A DNA stretch of 6,664 bases from an uncultured Caryophanales bacterium. Lineage in GTDB: Bacteria; Bacillota_I; Bacilli_A; RF39; UBA660. Shown here piece after piece: positions 1 to 5,903 of this stretch (positions within the stretch are counted from its first letter, which is position 1; the number at the start of each line of letters is the position of its first letter). The position numbers were made by a program, and so were the translations under genes. Location: assembly GCA_937897245.1 (NCBI GenBank), contig CALCBO010000172.1, forward strand, positions 1-6,664. The letters run 5' to 3'. The notes under the pieces were generated by a model. That model saw only the letters and a list, made by a program, of their open reading frames with translations. It was not told where the DNA came from and ran no database searches.

Positions 1-627
1 AAAGTTCATCCTAATTATTATCCTACTTTTAAAATTGAGGACTTAAGTAAAGATTTTCAAGCTGCTATGAATGAATACAATGTAGGAACATTAGAATTAT
101 ATGAAAAACATTCTAAATCTGATTTAAGTGCACCTGAATGTGTTGGTAAGGAATCTCAATATAAGTATCGTTATAACTATACTACTGATTATTATTGGGG
201 TAATACTGATCATTATATATCATTTAGTTATCGTCGAATTATTACAGATGTTTGTACAGGTGATGTAGAGGTAACAGAACCAGTTGTTTATTTATATTCG
301 ATTTATGATAAAAAACTTATTTCCCAAGAAGAACTAAGAAAAAGAGAAAAAATAAATTCTGGTTCAATTACTTCATCAATTAAGGAAGGAATATTTTTAA
401 GTAATTATGATCTTAAAAAATATGGTAAAGATCGTGATAGTGATTCTTCTAATGATTATACTATTGCTAATGGATTAGTAGATAATCATAAACAAAGTTA
501 TAAATATACTAAAAAGGATGGTAAATTATACTATAAATTCTTCTTTATAGGACCAGATATGTATGTTTATTATTATCAAAGTGATGTAGATAAAATATAT
601 CAAACAGTTCTTAGCGAACGTGAATGA
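1..627 (+). CDS. Hypothetical Tyr-rich protein, 3' part (5' end outside window)
   Basis: The reading frame is open from base 1, giving 208 codons before TGA at 625-627, so the gene begins upstream of the window. The first in-frame ATG, at 67, has no ribosome binding site and is an internal Met. The visible part is hydrophilic, rich in Tyr, Asp, Ser and Lys, and has no membrane segment. A central stretch runs alternating polar and aromatic residues into a CTGDVEV turn and a VVYLYSIYDKK strand. This looks like a beta-rich fold and loosely recalls the C-terminal domains of secreted DUF3298-like proteins, but I cannot establish that relationship. An N-terminal signal or anchor could lie in the unseen part. 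The gene ends in an intrinsic terminator whose stem begins at its stop codon. Function unknown; I am sure only that it is coding. Confidence 0.8.
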   Translation, partial: KVHPNYYPTFKIEDLSKDFQAAMNEYNVGTLELYEKHSKSDLSAPECVGKESQYKYRYNYTTDYYWGNTDHYISFSYRRIITDVCTGDVEVTEPVVYLYSIYDKKLISQEELRKREKINSGSITSSIKEGIFLSNYDLKKYGKDRDSDSSNDYTIANGLVDNHKQSYKYTKKDGKLYYKFFFIGPDMYVYYYQSDVDKIYQTVLSERE

Positions 628-660
628 AATGTATGATTACATTTCATTTTTTTTCTTTTT
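622..660 (+). terminator. Intrinsic terminator overlapping the stop codon of the first gene
   Basis: A perfect 9-bp inverted repeat, TGAAATGTA (625-633) and TACATTTCA (638-646), is separated by the loop TGAT and extends by two more A-T pairs at its base. It is followed by an almost pure T run from 647 to 662 broken by one C. The TGA stop at 625-627 forms the first bases of the stem. An extended -10 promoter element follows at once. Confidence 0.85.
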
Positions 661-661
661 T

Positions 662-670
662 TGTTATACT
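662..670 (+). promoter_or_regulatory. Extended -10 promoter for the HExxH protein gene
   Basis: TGTTATACT contains the extended -10 TGn motif (662-664) followed by TATACT (665-670). No good -35 is visible: the expected place lies in the terminator T run. Transcription would start near 677, at or next to the AGGTGA ribosome binding site (677-682), so the leader would be only about 13 bases. Confidence 0.6.
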
Positions 671-689
671 TATAGTAGGTGATAGAATA

Positions 690-1592
690 GTGGATTTTAA
701 TAGAATATTAGAAAGAGAAAAGAATTATATAGATAAAATTAGTTTAGAATATAATTATGATAATAATATTAAACACTTATTATATTTGATGATACCCGCT
801 TTTATTATTAAATATGGAGTAAGTAAAGAAAAGCAAATATTAAGTACTTTTAAAAGAGTTAAAATATTAAAAAGTAATAAACAAGATAGTATTGTTAAAG
901 CTTATTATGTTAGTACTCCTAAGTATTTTGATGGTAAATATACTACTTCTCAATTTATGGTTATTCAAAATTATGATAAGATAGGTTTAGTTGATTTATT
1001 AGATAATTTAATTCATGAATTTAATCATGCACTTAATTCATATCATAATGAATTAAGAGAAACTAAGAATTATTTATATCTTAGGACGGGATTAACTTAT
1101 AGAATATATCGTAAGAGTGATTTTTCTTTTGTGAAGAAAGATGATTCTTATATTTTAGAAGAAATAATTAATACCAAGCAGACTTCTGATGTTGTTAATA
1201 TAATTAAGGGGATTAAGACAAATAATTTAGAAATATCTAATACTATATATGCTATTAATAGTGAGACTAATCATACTTATAATTCTAATTCTTATTATTT
1301 ACAAAGTTATGTGTGTCGTGAAATATTAGAAAATAGGACTTTTATTTCTACTTTAGAGAATTTAAGAATAAATGGTGAAGTAAGAGATATTTCTAAATGG
1401 TTTGATGATATTACGGGAGAGAATGATTCTTATTTAGAACTTAATAAGAATTTAAGTGAAATATATGATTTAGAAGTAAAGTATACTAATCAAGTTTTTT
1501 TTAAGTCAATTACAATTGGAAAGATTAGAGATTTATCTAAGAAAATTATGCGTACGGTGAATAAATTTAATAATAATGTTAATTTTAGGTAA
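690..1592 (+). CDS. Putative HExxH zinc metalloprotein (gluzincin-like), unknown substrate
   Basis: A 300-residue protein from GTG 690 to TAA 1590-1592. I choose GTG 690 because AGGTGA (677-682) lies 7 bases upstream and a -10 element precedes it. The longer frame from ATG 624 would translate the terminator hairpin and T run of the previous gene into a false hydrophobic leader. The sequence LIHEFNHALN places the zinc-protease motif HExxH at H109-E110-H113. About 45 residues later ILEEIIN (E157, E158, N161) supplies a candidate third zinc ligand, the gluzincin arrangement. The rest is Asn, Tyr and Lys rich, with no membrane segment or export signal from this start, so a cytoplasmic location is likely. 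HExxH plus a downstream EE motif is known from zincin families; peptidase activity here is inferred. The next gene has its own promoter, so this one appears monocistronic. Specific family not recognised. Confidence 0.72.
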   Translation: MDFNRILEREKNYIDKISLEYNYDNNIKHLLYLMIPAFIIKYGVSKEKQILSTFKRVKILKSNKQDSIVKAYYVSTPKYFDGKYTTSQFMVIQNYDKIGLVDLLDNLIHEFNHALNSYHNELRETKNYLYLRTGLTYRIYRKSDFSFVKKDDSYILEEIINTKQTSDVVNIIKGIKTNNLEISNTIYAINSETNHTYNSNSYYLQSYVCREILENRTFISTLENLRINGEVRDISKWFDDITGENDSYLELNKNLSEIYDLEVKYTNQVFFKSITIGKIRDLSKKIMRTVNKFNNNVNFR

Positions 1593-1598
1593 TTTTAA

Positions 1599-1627
1599 TA
1601 GGCAAATTATAAATTATTTGTTACAAT
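1599..1627 (+). promoter_or_regulatory. Promoter of the ClpX-like gene
   Basis: TAGGCA (1599-1604), 17 bases, then TACAAT (1622-1627), with TG at 1619-1620 giving an extended -10. The -35 matches consensus at 4 of 6 positions. The predicted start near 1634 leaves a leader of about 42 bases, longer than for the other genes here. No CIRCE-type HrcA repeat is visible. Confidence 0.55.
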
Positions 1628-1639
1628 AAATTTGAGAAG

Positions 1640-1657
1640 AAATAATGGGGATTATTT
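1640..1657 (+). other. Small inverted repeat in the leader of the ClpX-like gene
   Basis: AAATAAT, loop GGGG, ATTATTT: a 7-bp all-A/T stem three bases upstream of the GGGAGG ribosome binding site (1660-1665). It is too weak and lacks the T run for a terminator. It may be a weak RNA structure or operator, or chance in AT-rich DNA. Confidence 0.25.
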
Positions 1658-1675
1658 TAGGGAGGTTTGGTTAAA

Positions 1676-3382
1676 ATGAAATGTAAATATGTAGCTTCTG
1701 TTATGAGGAGACATTATGTTGCTCCAGATATTTTTGTTTTTAGTTGTGATCATACAGTTTTAGGTAATATTGATGAGGAAACAGGAGATTTTATAGATAG
1801 AAATGGAAATAAGTATTTACCAATGATGACTTTGGAGGCTATGACTTCTGTTGAACCTATTTGTTGCTCTAATGTGATTAAGATTGATGATTTGCGTAAG
1901 GATTTTCCAAAATGTGAAAATAATCAGGAATTGATAAGTGAATATGAAAAGAGTTGTCGTGATGCAGTATTTATTATAGCTCGTTGTGATGATGATAAAT
2001 TAAAATGTTTAATATATGATCTTAATAGTTTAAGGGAATTAACAAATGATGAAGAAGCACAATTTGAAATTACTAATCTAAATGATTTAGATGATAAAAT
2101 AGCTGAGTATATGGCAGAAGATGATTCTAGGGATATGAGTGAGAATATCAAAGAATTAATTGTGAATGTAGTTAATGGAGATTATAGTTTAGAAGAGTTA
2201 CGTGAAATTAGAGAAGATTTAATTGGTTATTATGATGATTTCGAACAAGCTTTAGATAGTGTAGAATTACAAATAGAAGCAACTGAAAAAGGAGAGTCTT
2301 TTATTACTTTAGCTAATAAACGAAAGAAAGAAGAAGAGGCTGAAGAATTAGATGATGTAAGGAAAGTATTTAAAAGAAATGAACAATCTTTTACTCCAAG
2401 TATTAATCGTCGTCGTTTATTAAATAATATAAAGAAGACTTTAATATCGCAAGATAAACCTACAGAAAGAGTAGTTACAGAGATTATTCGTAAAGAATTA
2501 GGGGTATCTAAGAAAAAAGAAGCAATATTATTAACTGGTGATAGTGGAGTAGGAAAAACATTATTAATGACTTTAATTGCGAAGTATATTAATCGTCCGT
2601 TATTTATTATTGATTCTACACAGTTGACAATACCTGGATATACAGGTAAAGATATAGAAGAAGAATTATGGGAATTATATGCTAAATGTAATGGAGATAA
2701 AGAATTAGCTGAGTCTGCAATAGTTTATTTTGATGAAATAGACAAAAAAGGTTCTGGGAAAAAATCAGATGTTAGTGGACAAGGTGTTTTAAATTGTTTA
2801 TTACCATTTATAGAAGGTAGTACTTATCAAGCTAAGCCAAATTCTAAGAGTAATGAAAGTATTGAAATATCTACAGATAATATGACTGTTATTTTAGGTG
2901 GGGCTTTTACTGATGTTTATAAAGATAATAGAAGAAGAACGGGTATTGGATTTACTGATGATTTAGCAACTGATAGTAAAATACCTACAACAGATGATTT
3001 TGTTACTAAAGGACAAATGACAAAAGAATTTATGGGTAGAGTTACAGTTGTTCATTTAAATGAATTAAGTGTAGATGATTTAATTAGAATTTTAAATGAG
3101 TCAGATTCTTCAGCTATACAAAAGCAATCTGATATATTTAAATTATTAGGTACAAATGTTGTTTTTACAGATGATTATACTAGAGCAGTAGCTGAAATTG
3201 CTCATAAAAAAGGAACAGGAGCTAGAGGTTTAAATGGAATAGTTGATGATTCAACTGTGGAAGCTTTTGGAGAAGTATATGATCATCCTGGGGAATATGA
3301 TGAGGTAATTTTTGATAAAGATGCAGTAGTAGATCCAAGTAATTATCAATTAGTAAAGAAAATAGATTGTTCTTTAAAATAA
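1676..3382 (+). CDS. ClpX-like AAA+ unfoldase with atypical N-terminal region
   Basis: A 568-residue protein. ATG 1676 is preferred over an in-frame TTG at 1667, because GGGAGG (1660-1665) is 10 bases before the ATG and only one base before the TTG. The C-terminal half aligns by eye with ClpX: Walker A GDSGVGKT (288-295), pore loop GYTG (321-324, GYVG in classical ClpX), Walker B IVYFDEIDK (349-357), then SDVSGQG matching the pore-2 loop, sensor 1 in ILGGAF, arginine finger in EFMGR (R455), and sensor 2 GARGL (R517). A TGIGF tripeptide (I424-F426) sits where ClpX carries its ClpP-docking IGF loop, so partnership with ClpP is plausible. The first ~230 residues are unlike ClpX: no paired CxxC zinc-binding domain, acidic, with a charged helix at 214-236 (NKRKKEEEAEELDD). 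Total length is about 140 residues over E. coli ClpX. The expected role is ATP-driven protein unfolding in the cytoplasm with different substrate selection; that last point is inference. Confidence 0.88.
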   Translation: MKCKYVASVMRRHYVAPDIFVFSCDHTVLGNIDEETGDFIDRNGNKYLPMMTLEAMTSVEPICCSNVIKIDDLRKDFPKCENNQELISEYEKSCRDAVFIIARCDDDKLKCLIYDLNSLRELTNDEEAQFEITNLNDLDDKIAEYMAEDDSRDMSENIKELIVNVVNGDYSLEELREIREDLIGYYDDFEQALDSVELQIEATEKGESFITLANKRKKEEEAEELDDVRKVFKRNEQSFTPSINRRRLLNNIKKTLISQDKPTERVVTEIIRKELGVSKKKEAILLTGDSGVGKTLLMTLIAKYINRPLFIIDSTQLTIPGYTGKDIEEELWELYAKCNGDKELAESAIVYFDEIDKKGSGKKSDVSGQGVLNCLLPFIEGSTYQAKPNSKSNESIEISTDNMTVILGGAFTDVYKDNRRRTGIGFTDDLATDSKIPTTDDFVTKGQMTKEFMGRVTVVHLNELSVDDLIRILNESDSSAIQKQSDIFKLLGTNVVFTDDYTRAVAEIAHKKGTGARGLNGIVDDSTVEAFGEVYDHPGEYDEVIFDKDAVVDPSNYQLVKKIDCSLK

Positions 3383-3426
3383 AAATCCATTTTAAAACTA
3401 TAAAGTTTTAGAAAATGGATTTTTTT
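3381..3426. terminator. Bidirectional terminator shared by convergent genes
   Basis: A long hairpin: left arm 3381-3399 (AAAAATCCATTTT then AAAACT), loop ATAA, right arm 3404-3424 (AGTTTT, a two-base AG bulge, then AAAATGGATTTTT). T runs follow on both strands: T to 3426 on plus, and the A-rich 3376-3385 read as U on minus. The plus-strand stop TAA (3380-3382) lies at its base. The minus-strand stop TAG and the last codons of that gene lie inside it. Confidence 0.9.
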
Positions 3427-3868
3427 GGTCTTTAGGTACTTTTATTTTTTGAAATTGCTTCTCTGTTATATAATGTGATGGAATTAATTCATCTTCATCA
3501 TAATATAAATGGGAACTTATTAATTTTAAATGTTTTAATAAGTTTTTTCTTCTTTCAGGTGTATTATTGGGACTTAGCAATAATCCCATAATTTCTTGTT
3601 TATGTATTTCAAGAAGATGATTTATATATGATTCGGCATCTGTTATATCTGGTAGTATACATTGATAGTCTATATTAACATAACCATCATATGATGGATA
3701 AAATATGCTGTTATTAGTAGCTATTTCTGTTTTAATACTTGGTATTAGTTCATTATTATCTATATTTATATCATTAATGAACATTCTTTTAACAGGACCT
3801 CTATATAATATTAAATTTGCTGTGTTTTTTCTTAGACCTTTTAAATTAACAACTAAGTTTTTTAACAT
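3398..3868 (-). CDS. Hypothetical protein, 156 aa
   Basis: I do not recognise this protein. The start is well fixed: AGGAGG (3875-3880 on the plus map) sits 6 bases before the ATG at 3868-3866, and a promoter lies just upstream. The N-terminus is basic (MLKNLVVNLKGLRKNT), followed by a middle region rich in Ile, Asn and Asp, then a probable helical stretch near residues 80-120 (SYINHLLEIHKQEIM, RRKNLLKHLKLISSHLYY) and a basic tail. There is no signal peptide or membrane helix, so it is likely soluble and cytoplasmic. The last residues (PFSKTL) are encoded by the terminator stem itself. It converges on the ClpX-like gene and diverges from tRNA-Met, so it is a single-gene unit. No function can be assigned. 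Confidence 0.78.
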   Translation of the reverse strand: MLKNLVVNLKGLRKNTANLILYRGPVKRMFINDINIDNNELIPSIKTEIATNNSIFYPSYDGYVNIDYQCILPDITDAESYINHLLEIHKQEIMGLLLSPNNTPERRKNLLKHLKLISSHLYYDEDELIPSHYITEKQFQKIKVPKDQKNPFSKTL

Positions 3869-3890
3869 ATTATTCCTCCTTGTGTGACAT

Positions 3891-3919
3891 ATTATAATAA
3901 AAAATGATTAAAATATCTA
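3891..3919 (-). promoter_or_regulatory. Minus-strand promoter of the hypothetical gene
   Basis: Read on the minus strand: TAGATA, 17 bases, TATAAT (3896-3891), a consensus -10 with a 4-of-6 -35. Transcription would start near 3884, giving a leader of about 16 bases that is mostly the ribosome binding site. Confidence 0.6.
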
Positions 3920-3938
3920 CAATTATTTAAAAAAAGTA

Positions 3939-3967
3939 TTGCATTTTAATAATGAATTTGATATTAT
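3939..3967 (+). promoter_or_regulatory. Promoter of tRNA-Met
   Basis: TTGCAT (3939-3944), 17 bases, TATTAT (3962-3967), ending 18 bases before the mature tRNA. It lies back to back with the minus-strand promoter at 3891-3919. Confidence 0.65.
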
Positions 3968-3985
3968 TAATTTGCACTTGGAGAT

Positions 3986-4062
3986 GGCGAAGTAGCTCAG
4001 CTGGCTAGAGCGTTCGGTTCATACCCGAAAGGTCGGGGGTTCGATTCCCTCCTTCGCTACCA
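3986..4062 (+). tRNA. Elongator tRNA-Met (CAU)
   Basis: A 77-base tRNA with encoded CCA (4060-4062). The acceptor arm GGCGAAG pairs with CTTCGCT, with a G1-U72 pair. The D arm is in TAGCTCAGCTGGCTAGAGC, the anticodon arm is TTCGG, loop TTCATAC, CCGAA with anticodon CAT, and the T arm contains GGTTCGATTCC. From memory, the same layout including G-U at the top of the acceptor occurs in Bacillus elongator tRNA-Met. It differs from initiator tRNA, which has a C-A-type mismatch at 1-72 and a GGG/CCC anticodon stem, and from the CAU-reading Ile tRNA, whose acceptor differs. It has its own promoter and terminator. Confidence 0.95.
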
Positions 4063-4074
4063 ATGAAGTTTTGT

Positions 4075-4102
4075 AATCTAACGGTTATGTTAGATTTTTT
4101 TT
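4075..4102 (+). terminator. Terminator of tRNA-Met
   Basis: AATCTAAC (4075-4082), loop GGTTAT, GTTAGATT (4089-4096), an 8-bp perfect stem followed by T through 4102. It runs straight into the -35 of the next promoter (4104). Confidence 0.88.
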
Positions 4103-4103
4103 G

Positions 4104-4132
4104 TTTACGTTTTTGTTAATAAATGATATAAT
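4104..4132 (+). promoter_or_regulatory. Promoter of the HdeD-family gene
   Basis: TTTACG (4104-4109), 17 bases, TATAAT (4127-4132), with TGA at 4124-4126 giving an extended -10. The start point near 4139 lies next to the AAGGAG site at 4141-4146. Confidence 0.7.
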
Positions 4133-4154
4133 GAGGACGAAAGGAGAGACTAAT

Positions 4155-4727
4155 ATGAAGGAGATTTTTAATAAAACTACTAATTCTATTATAATATCAT
4201 CATTATTAGCTTGTCTTGTGGGAGTTGTTATGATAATTAATCCAGAGATGTCTATTAGAACTATTGCTTTGATTGCGGCAATATATATCATTATTCATGG
4301 AATTACATTAATTGCTTTAGATATTAAAGCTAGTATGTTTTATATTCCATTTAATGGATTTATTTCTGGTGTATTATCTGTTATTTTAGGAATTGTTCTT
4401 TTAGCAATGCCTAATCTTCTAACAACTATTTTTACAATCGCTATAGGATTTTGGATTTTATTACAAAGTATTGATGTCATTAAAATGGCACTTGTTATTA
4501 AAAATAAGAAAACTCCATGGATTATGCTTTTATTATTAGGAATATTAGATTTATTAGTAGGTATTTTAGTTATTTTTAATCCATTTGAAGCATCTATTTC
4601 TATTACTGTTTTTGCGGGAATAATGATTTTAATACATTCACTTATTAATATTAGTGATATGATTCTTATTAAAAAAGATGTTAAAAATATTAGTAAATCT
4701 ATAGAGAATGCTGTTAAGAGTAGATAG
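4155..4727 (+). CDS. HdeD/DUF308-family membrane protein
   Basis: A 190-residue integral membrane protein. ATG 4155 is chosen because AAGGAG (4141-4146) is 8 bases upstream; an in-frame ATG at 4101 lies upstream of the -10 and in the previous terminator's T run. Six hydrophobic segments are visible, roughly at 11-28, 34-55, 68-86, 91-115, 122-141 and 148-171. They form three helix pairs, each marked by a Gly-x6-Pro signature: GVVMIINP (G23-P30), GIVLLAMP (G79-P86) and GILVIFNP (G136-P143), spaced 56-57 residues apart. This threefold repeat is the hallmark of DUF308/HdeD proteins, which in enterobacteria are linked to acid resistance but have no settled molecular activity. The C-terminal tail is basic (KKDVKNISKSIENAVKSR) and probably cytoplasmic. 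The gene stands alone between two terminators. Confidence 0.88.
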   Translation: MKEIFNKTTNSIIISSLLACLVGVVMIINPEMSIRTIALIAAIYIIIHGITLIALDIKASMFYIPFNGFISGVLSVILGIVLLAMPNLLTTIFTIAIGFWILLQSIDVIKMALVIKNKKTPWIMLLLLGILDLLVGILVIFNPFEASISITVFAGIMILIHSLINISDMILIKKDVKNISKSIENAVKSR

Positions 4728-4733
4728 TAATAG

Positions 4734-4769
4734 AAAAATACTTAAACTGTTATGGTTTAGGTATTTTTT
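4734..4769 (+). terminator. Terminator after the HdeD-family gene
   Basis: AAAAATACTTAAAC (4734-4747) pairs with GTTTAGGTATTTTT (4755-4768) around a 7-base loop. There is one T-G wobble, and the arm ends in a run of six T. The next -10 element begins two bases later. Confidence 0.88.
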
Positions 4770-4770
4770 G

Positions 4771-4779
4771 TGTTATAAT
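4771..4779 (+). promoter_or_regulatory. Extended -10 promoter of the dipeptidase operon
   Basis: TGTTATAAT: TGn (4771-4773) plus consensus TATAAT (4774-4779). The -35 position falls in the preceding terminator hairpin and shows no match, so this looks like an extended -10 promoter. Start near 4786, just before AGGAGG (4791-4796). Confidence 0.65.
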
Positions 4780-4803
4780 TGAATTAGTGTAGGAGGTTTT
4801 TGG

Positions 4804-5427
4804 ATGGATTATGATAAGTTTGTTTTTATAGATGAAGTAATTCCTAATATTTTGTTAGAAATAAGATACTTTTCTAATTATAATTTTGTGGGTGAAAGAA
4901 TAGATGGATATGAAGAACCATATGCTATTTTAACTAAGGAGGCTGCATCTAGATTAAAAGAAGTAAGTGATGAATTGTTTAAGAGTGGTTATCTTTTAAA
5001 AATATTTGATGCTTATAGACCTAAAATGGCAGTTAATCACTTTGTTAGATGGAGTAAAGATTTAGAAGATGATTTAATGAAAAAGTATTTTTATCCAAAT
5101 TATACTAAAAAAGATATTATGGAGAATAGTTTTATTATAGAAAGCTCTGCACATTCACGTGGTAGTACTGTAGATCTTACTTTATTTGATATGAATAGAG
5201 GTGTAGATGTAGATATGGGAAGTACTTTTGATTTATTTGATGAAATATCATATTCATATTCCAATAAGATTACTTTAGAACAGCGGAAGAATAGAGATTT
5301 ATTAAGAATTGTTATGGAAAAATATGGTTTTATTGGATATGAAAAAGAATGGTGGCATTTTACGTTAAAAGATGAACCTTATCCAGATGATTATTTTAAT
5401 TTTAAGATAAAGAAAGGTCAGGGATAA
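4804..5427 (+). CDS. VanX-type D-alanyl-D-alanine dipeptidase (M15D)
   Basis: A 207-residue cytoplasmic zinc dipeptidase of the VanX/DdpX family (VanX is about 202), expected to hydrolyse D-Ala-D-Ala. AGGAGG (4791-4796) lies 7 bases before ATG 4804. The full active site is visible: YRP with R72, SAHSRGSTVD with zinc ligands H117 and D124, and EWWHF with catalytic E182 and third zinc ligand H185. Each is one residue from the VanX equivalents (R71, H116, D123, E181, H184). The N-terminal part (IRYFSNYNFVG) also fits the family. No signal peptide is present. There is no vanH, vanA or vanRS nearby, so this is more likely a housekeeping or recycling enzyme for peptidoglycan dipeptide than glycopeptide resistance. 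It is the first gene of a three-gene operon. Confidence 0.92.
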   Translation: MDYDKFVFIDEVIPNILLEIRYFSNYNFVGERIDGYEEPYAILTKEAASRLKEVSDELFKSGYLLKIFDAYRPKMAVNHFVRWSKDLEDDLMKKYFYPNYTKKDIMENSFIIESSAHSRGSTVDLTLFDMNRGVDVDMGSTFDLFDEISYSYSNKITLEQRKNRDLLRIVMEKYGFIGYEKEWWHFTLKDEPYPDDYFNFKIKKGQG

Positions 5428-5431
5428 TAGT

Positions 5432-5902
5432 ATGGAAGAAAATTATTTAGAATCATTAAGAAAGTATGTTGGACATAGACCTCTTTTAACAGTAGGAGTT
5501 TGGTTATTAGTATATAATGATAAAAATGAAGTGTTAATGCAAAAAAGATCAGATTTTAAATCATGGGATTTTCCAGGGGGAACAATGGAACTTGGAGAAA
5601 CATTAGAAGAAAATGCAAGAAGAGAATTAAAAGAAGAAACTAATTTGGAAATGGATGATTTTAAAATAATAGATATTTTTTCAGGAGAGGGTACTTATCG
5701 TAAATATCCAAATGGTGATGAATTATATGTAGTTTCAGTTTTAGCTGAAGTTAATAGATTTCATGGAGAATTAAAAATAAATGATACTGAATCTGATGTT
5801 TTAGAATGGGTAGAGATAGATAATATTCCTGATAATTTGTCACCTGTTACTAAGAAATGGATAACAGAAATAAAAAAACATTTAGATAAAAAAGGAGAAT
5901 AA
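5432..5902 (+). CDS. NUDIX hydrolase
   Basis: A 156-residue NUDIX protein that hydrolyses a nucleoside diphosphate linked to another moiety; the substrate cannot be read from sequence. The NUDIX box starts at G50 after WDFPGG: G50-x5-E56-x7-R64-E65-L66-x-E68-E69-x-N71-L72. All metal-binding Glu residues are present, but the usual Gly at position 71 is Asn. Strands before the box (LLTVGVWLLVYNDKNEVLMQKR) and after it (ELYVVSVLAEV) fit the fold. It starts 4 bases after the dipeptidase stop, with only a weak AGGGA site (5420-5424) inside that gene, so translation is probably coupled. It ends one base before the next start. Confidence 0.92.
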   Translation: MEENYLESLRKYVGHRPLLTVGVWLLVYNDKNEVLMQKRSDFKSWDFPGGTMELGETLEENARRELKEETNLEMDDFKIIDIFSGEGTYRKYPNGDELYVVSVLAEVNRFHGELKINDTESDVLEWVEIDNIPDNLSPVTKKWITEIKKHLDKKGE

Positions 5903-5903
5903 A

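Noticed and set aside
1628..1675. Riboswitch or T-box in the ClpX-like leader
   Set aside because: The leader is only about 42 bases, has no terminator or recognisable conserved core, and is too short for known classes.
1593..1675. CIRCE (HrcA) control of the ClpX-like gene
   Set aside because: No TTAGCACTC/GAGTGCTAA repeat or comparable long inverted repeat is present near the promoter.
1924..2151. 75-codon minus-strand reading frame
   Set aside because: It lies wholly inside the ClpX-like gene, has no ribosome binding site, and has a Ser/Leu-rich composition typical of the reverse complement of an acidic AT-rich coding region.
3705..3887. 60-codon plus-strand reading frame
   Set aside because: It is the antisense of the 156-aa gene and its ribosome binding site; the hydrophobic translation is an artefact and no start signals are present.
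3986..4062. tRNA-Met as an integration site for a mobile element
   Set aside because: No integrase, and no repeat of the tRNA 3' end is seen elsewhere in the window.
4085..4291. 68-codon minus-strand reading frame
   Set aside because: Antisense to the HdeD-family gene and its promoter, with no ribosome binding site or promoter.
4804..5427. Part of a vancomycin-resistance cluster
   Set aside because: No vanH, vanA/B-type ligase or vanRS in the window; neighbours are a NUDIX hydrolase and a small membrane protein.
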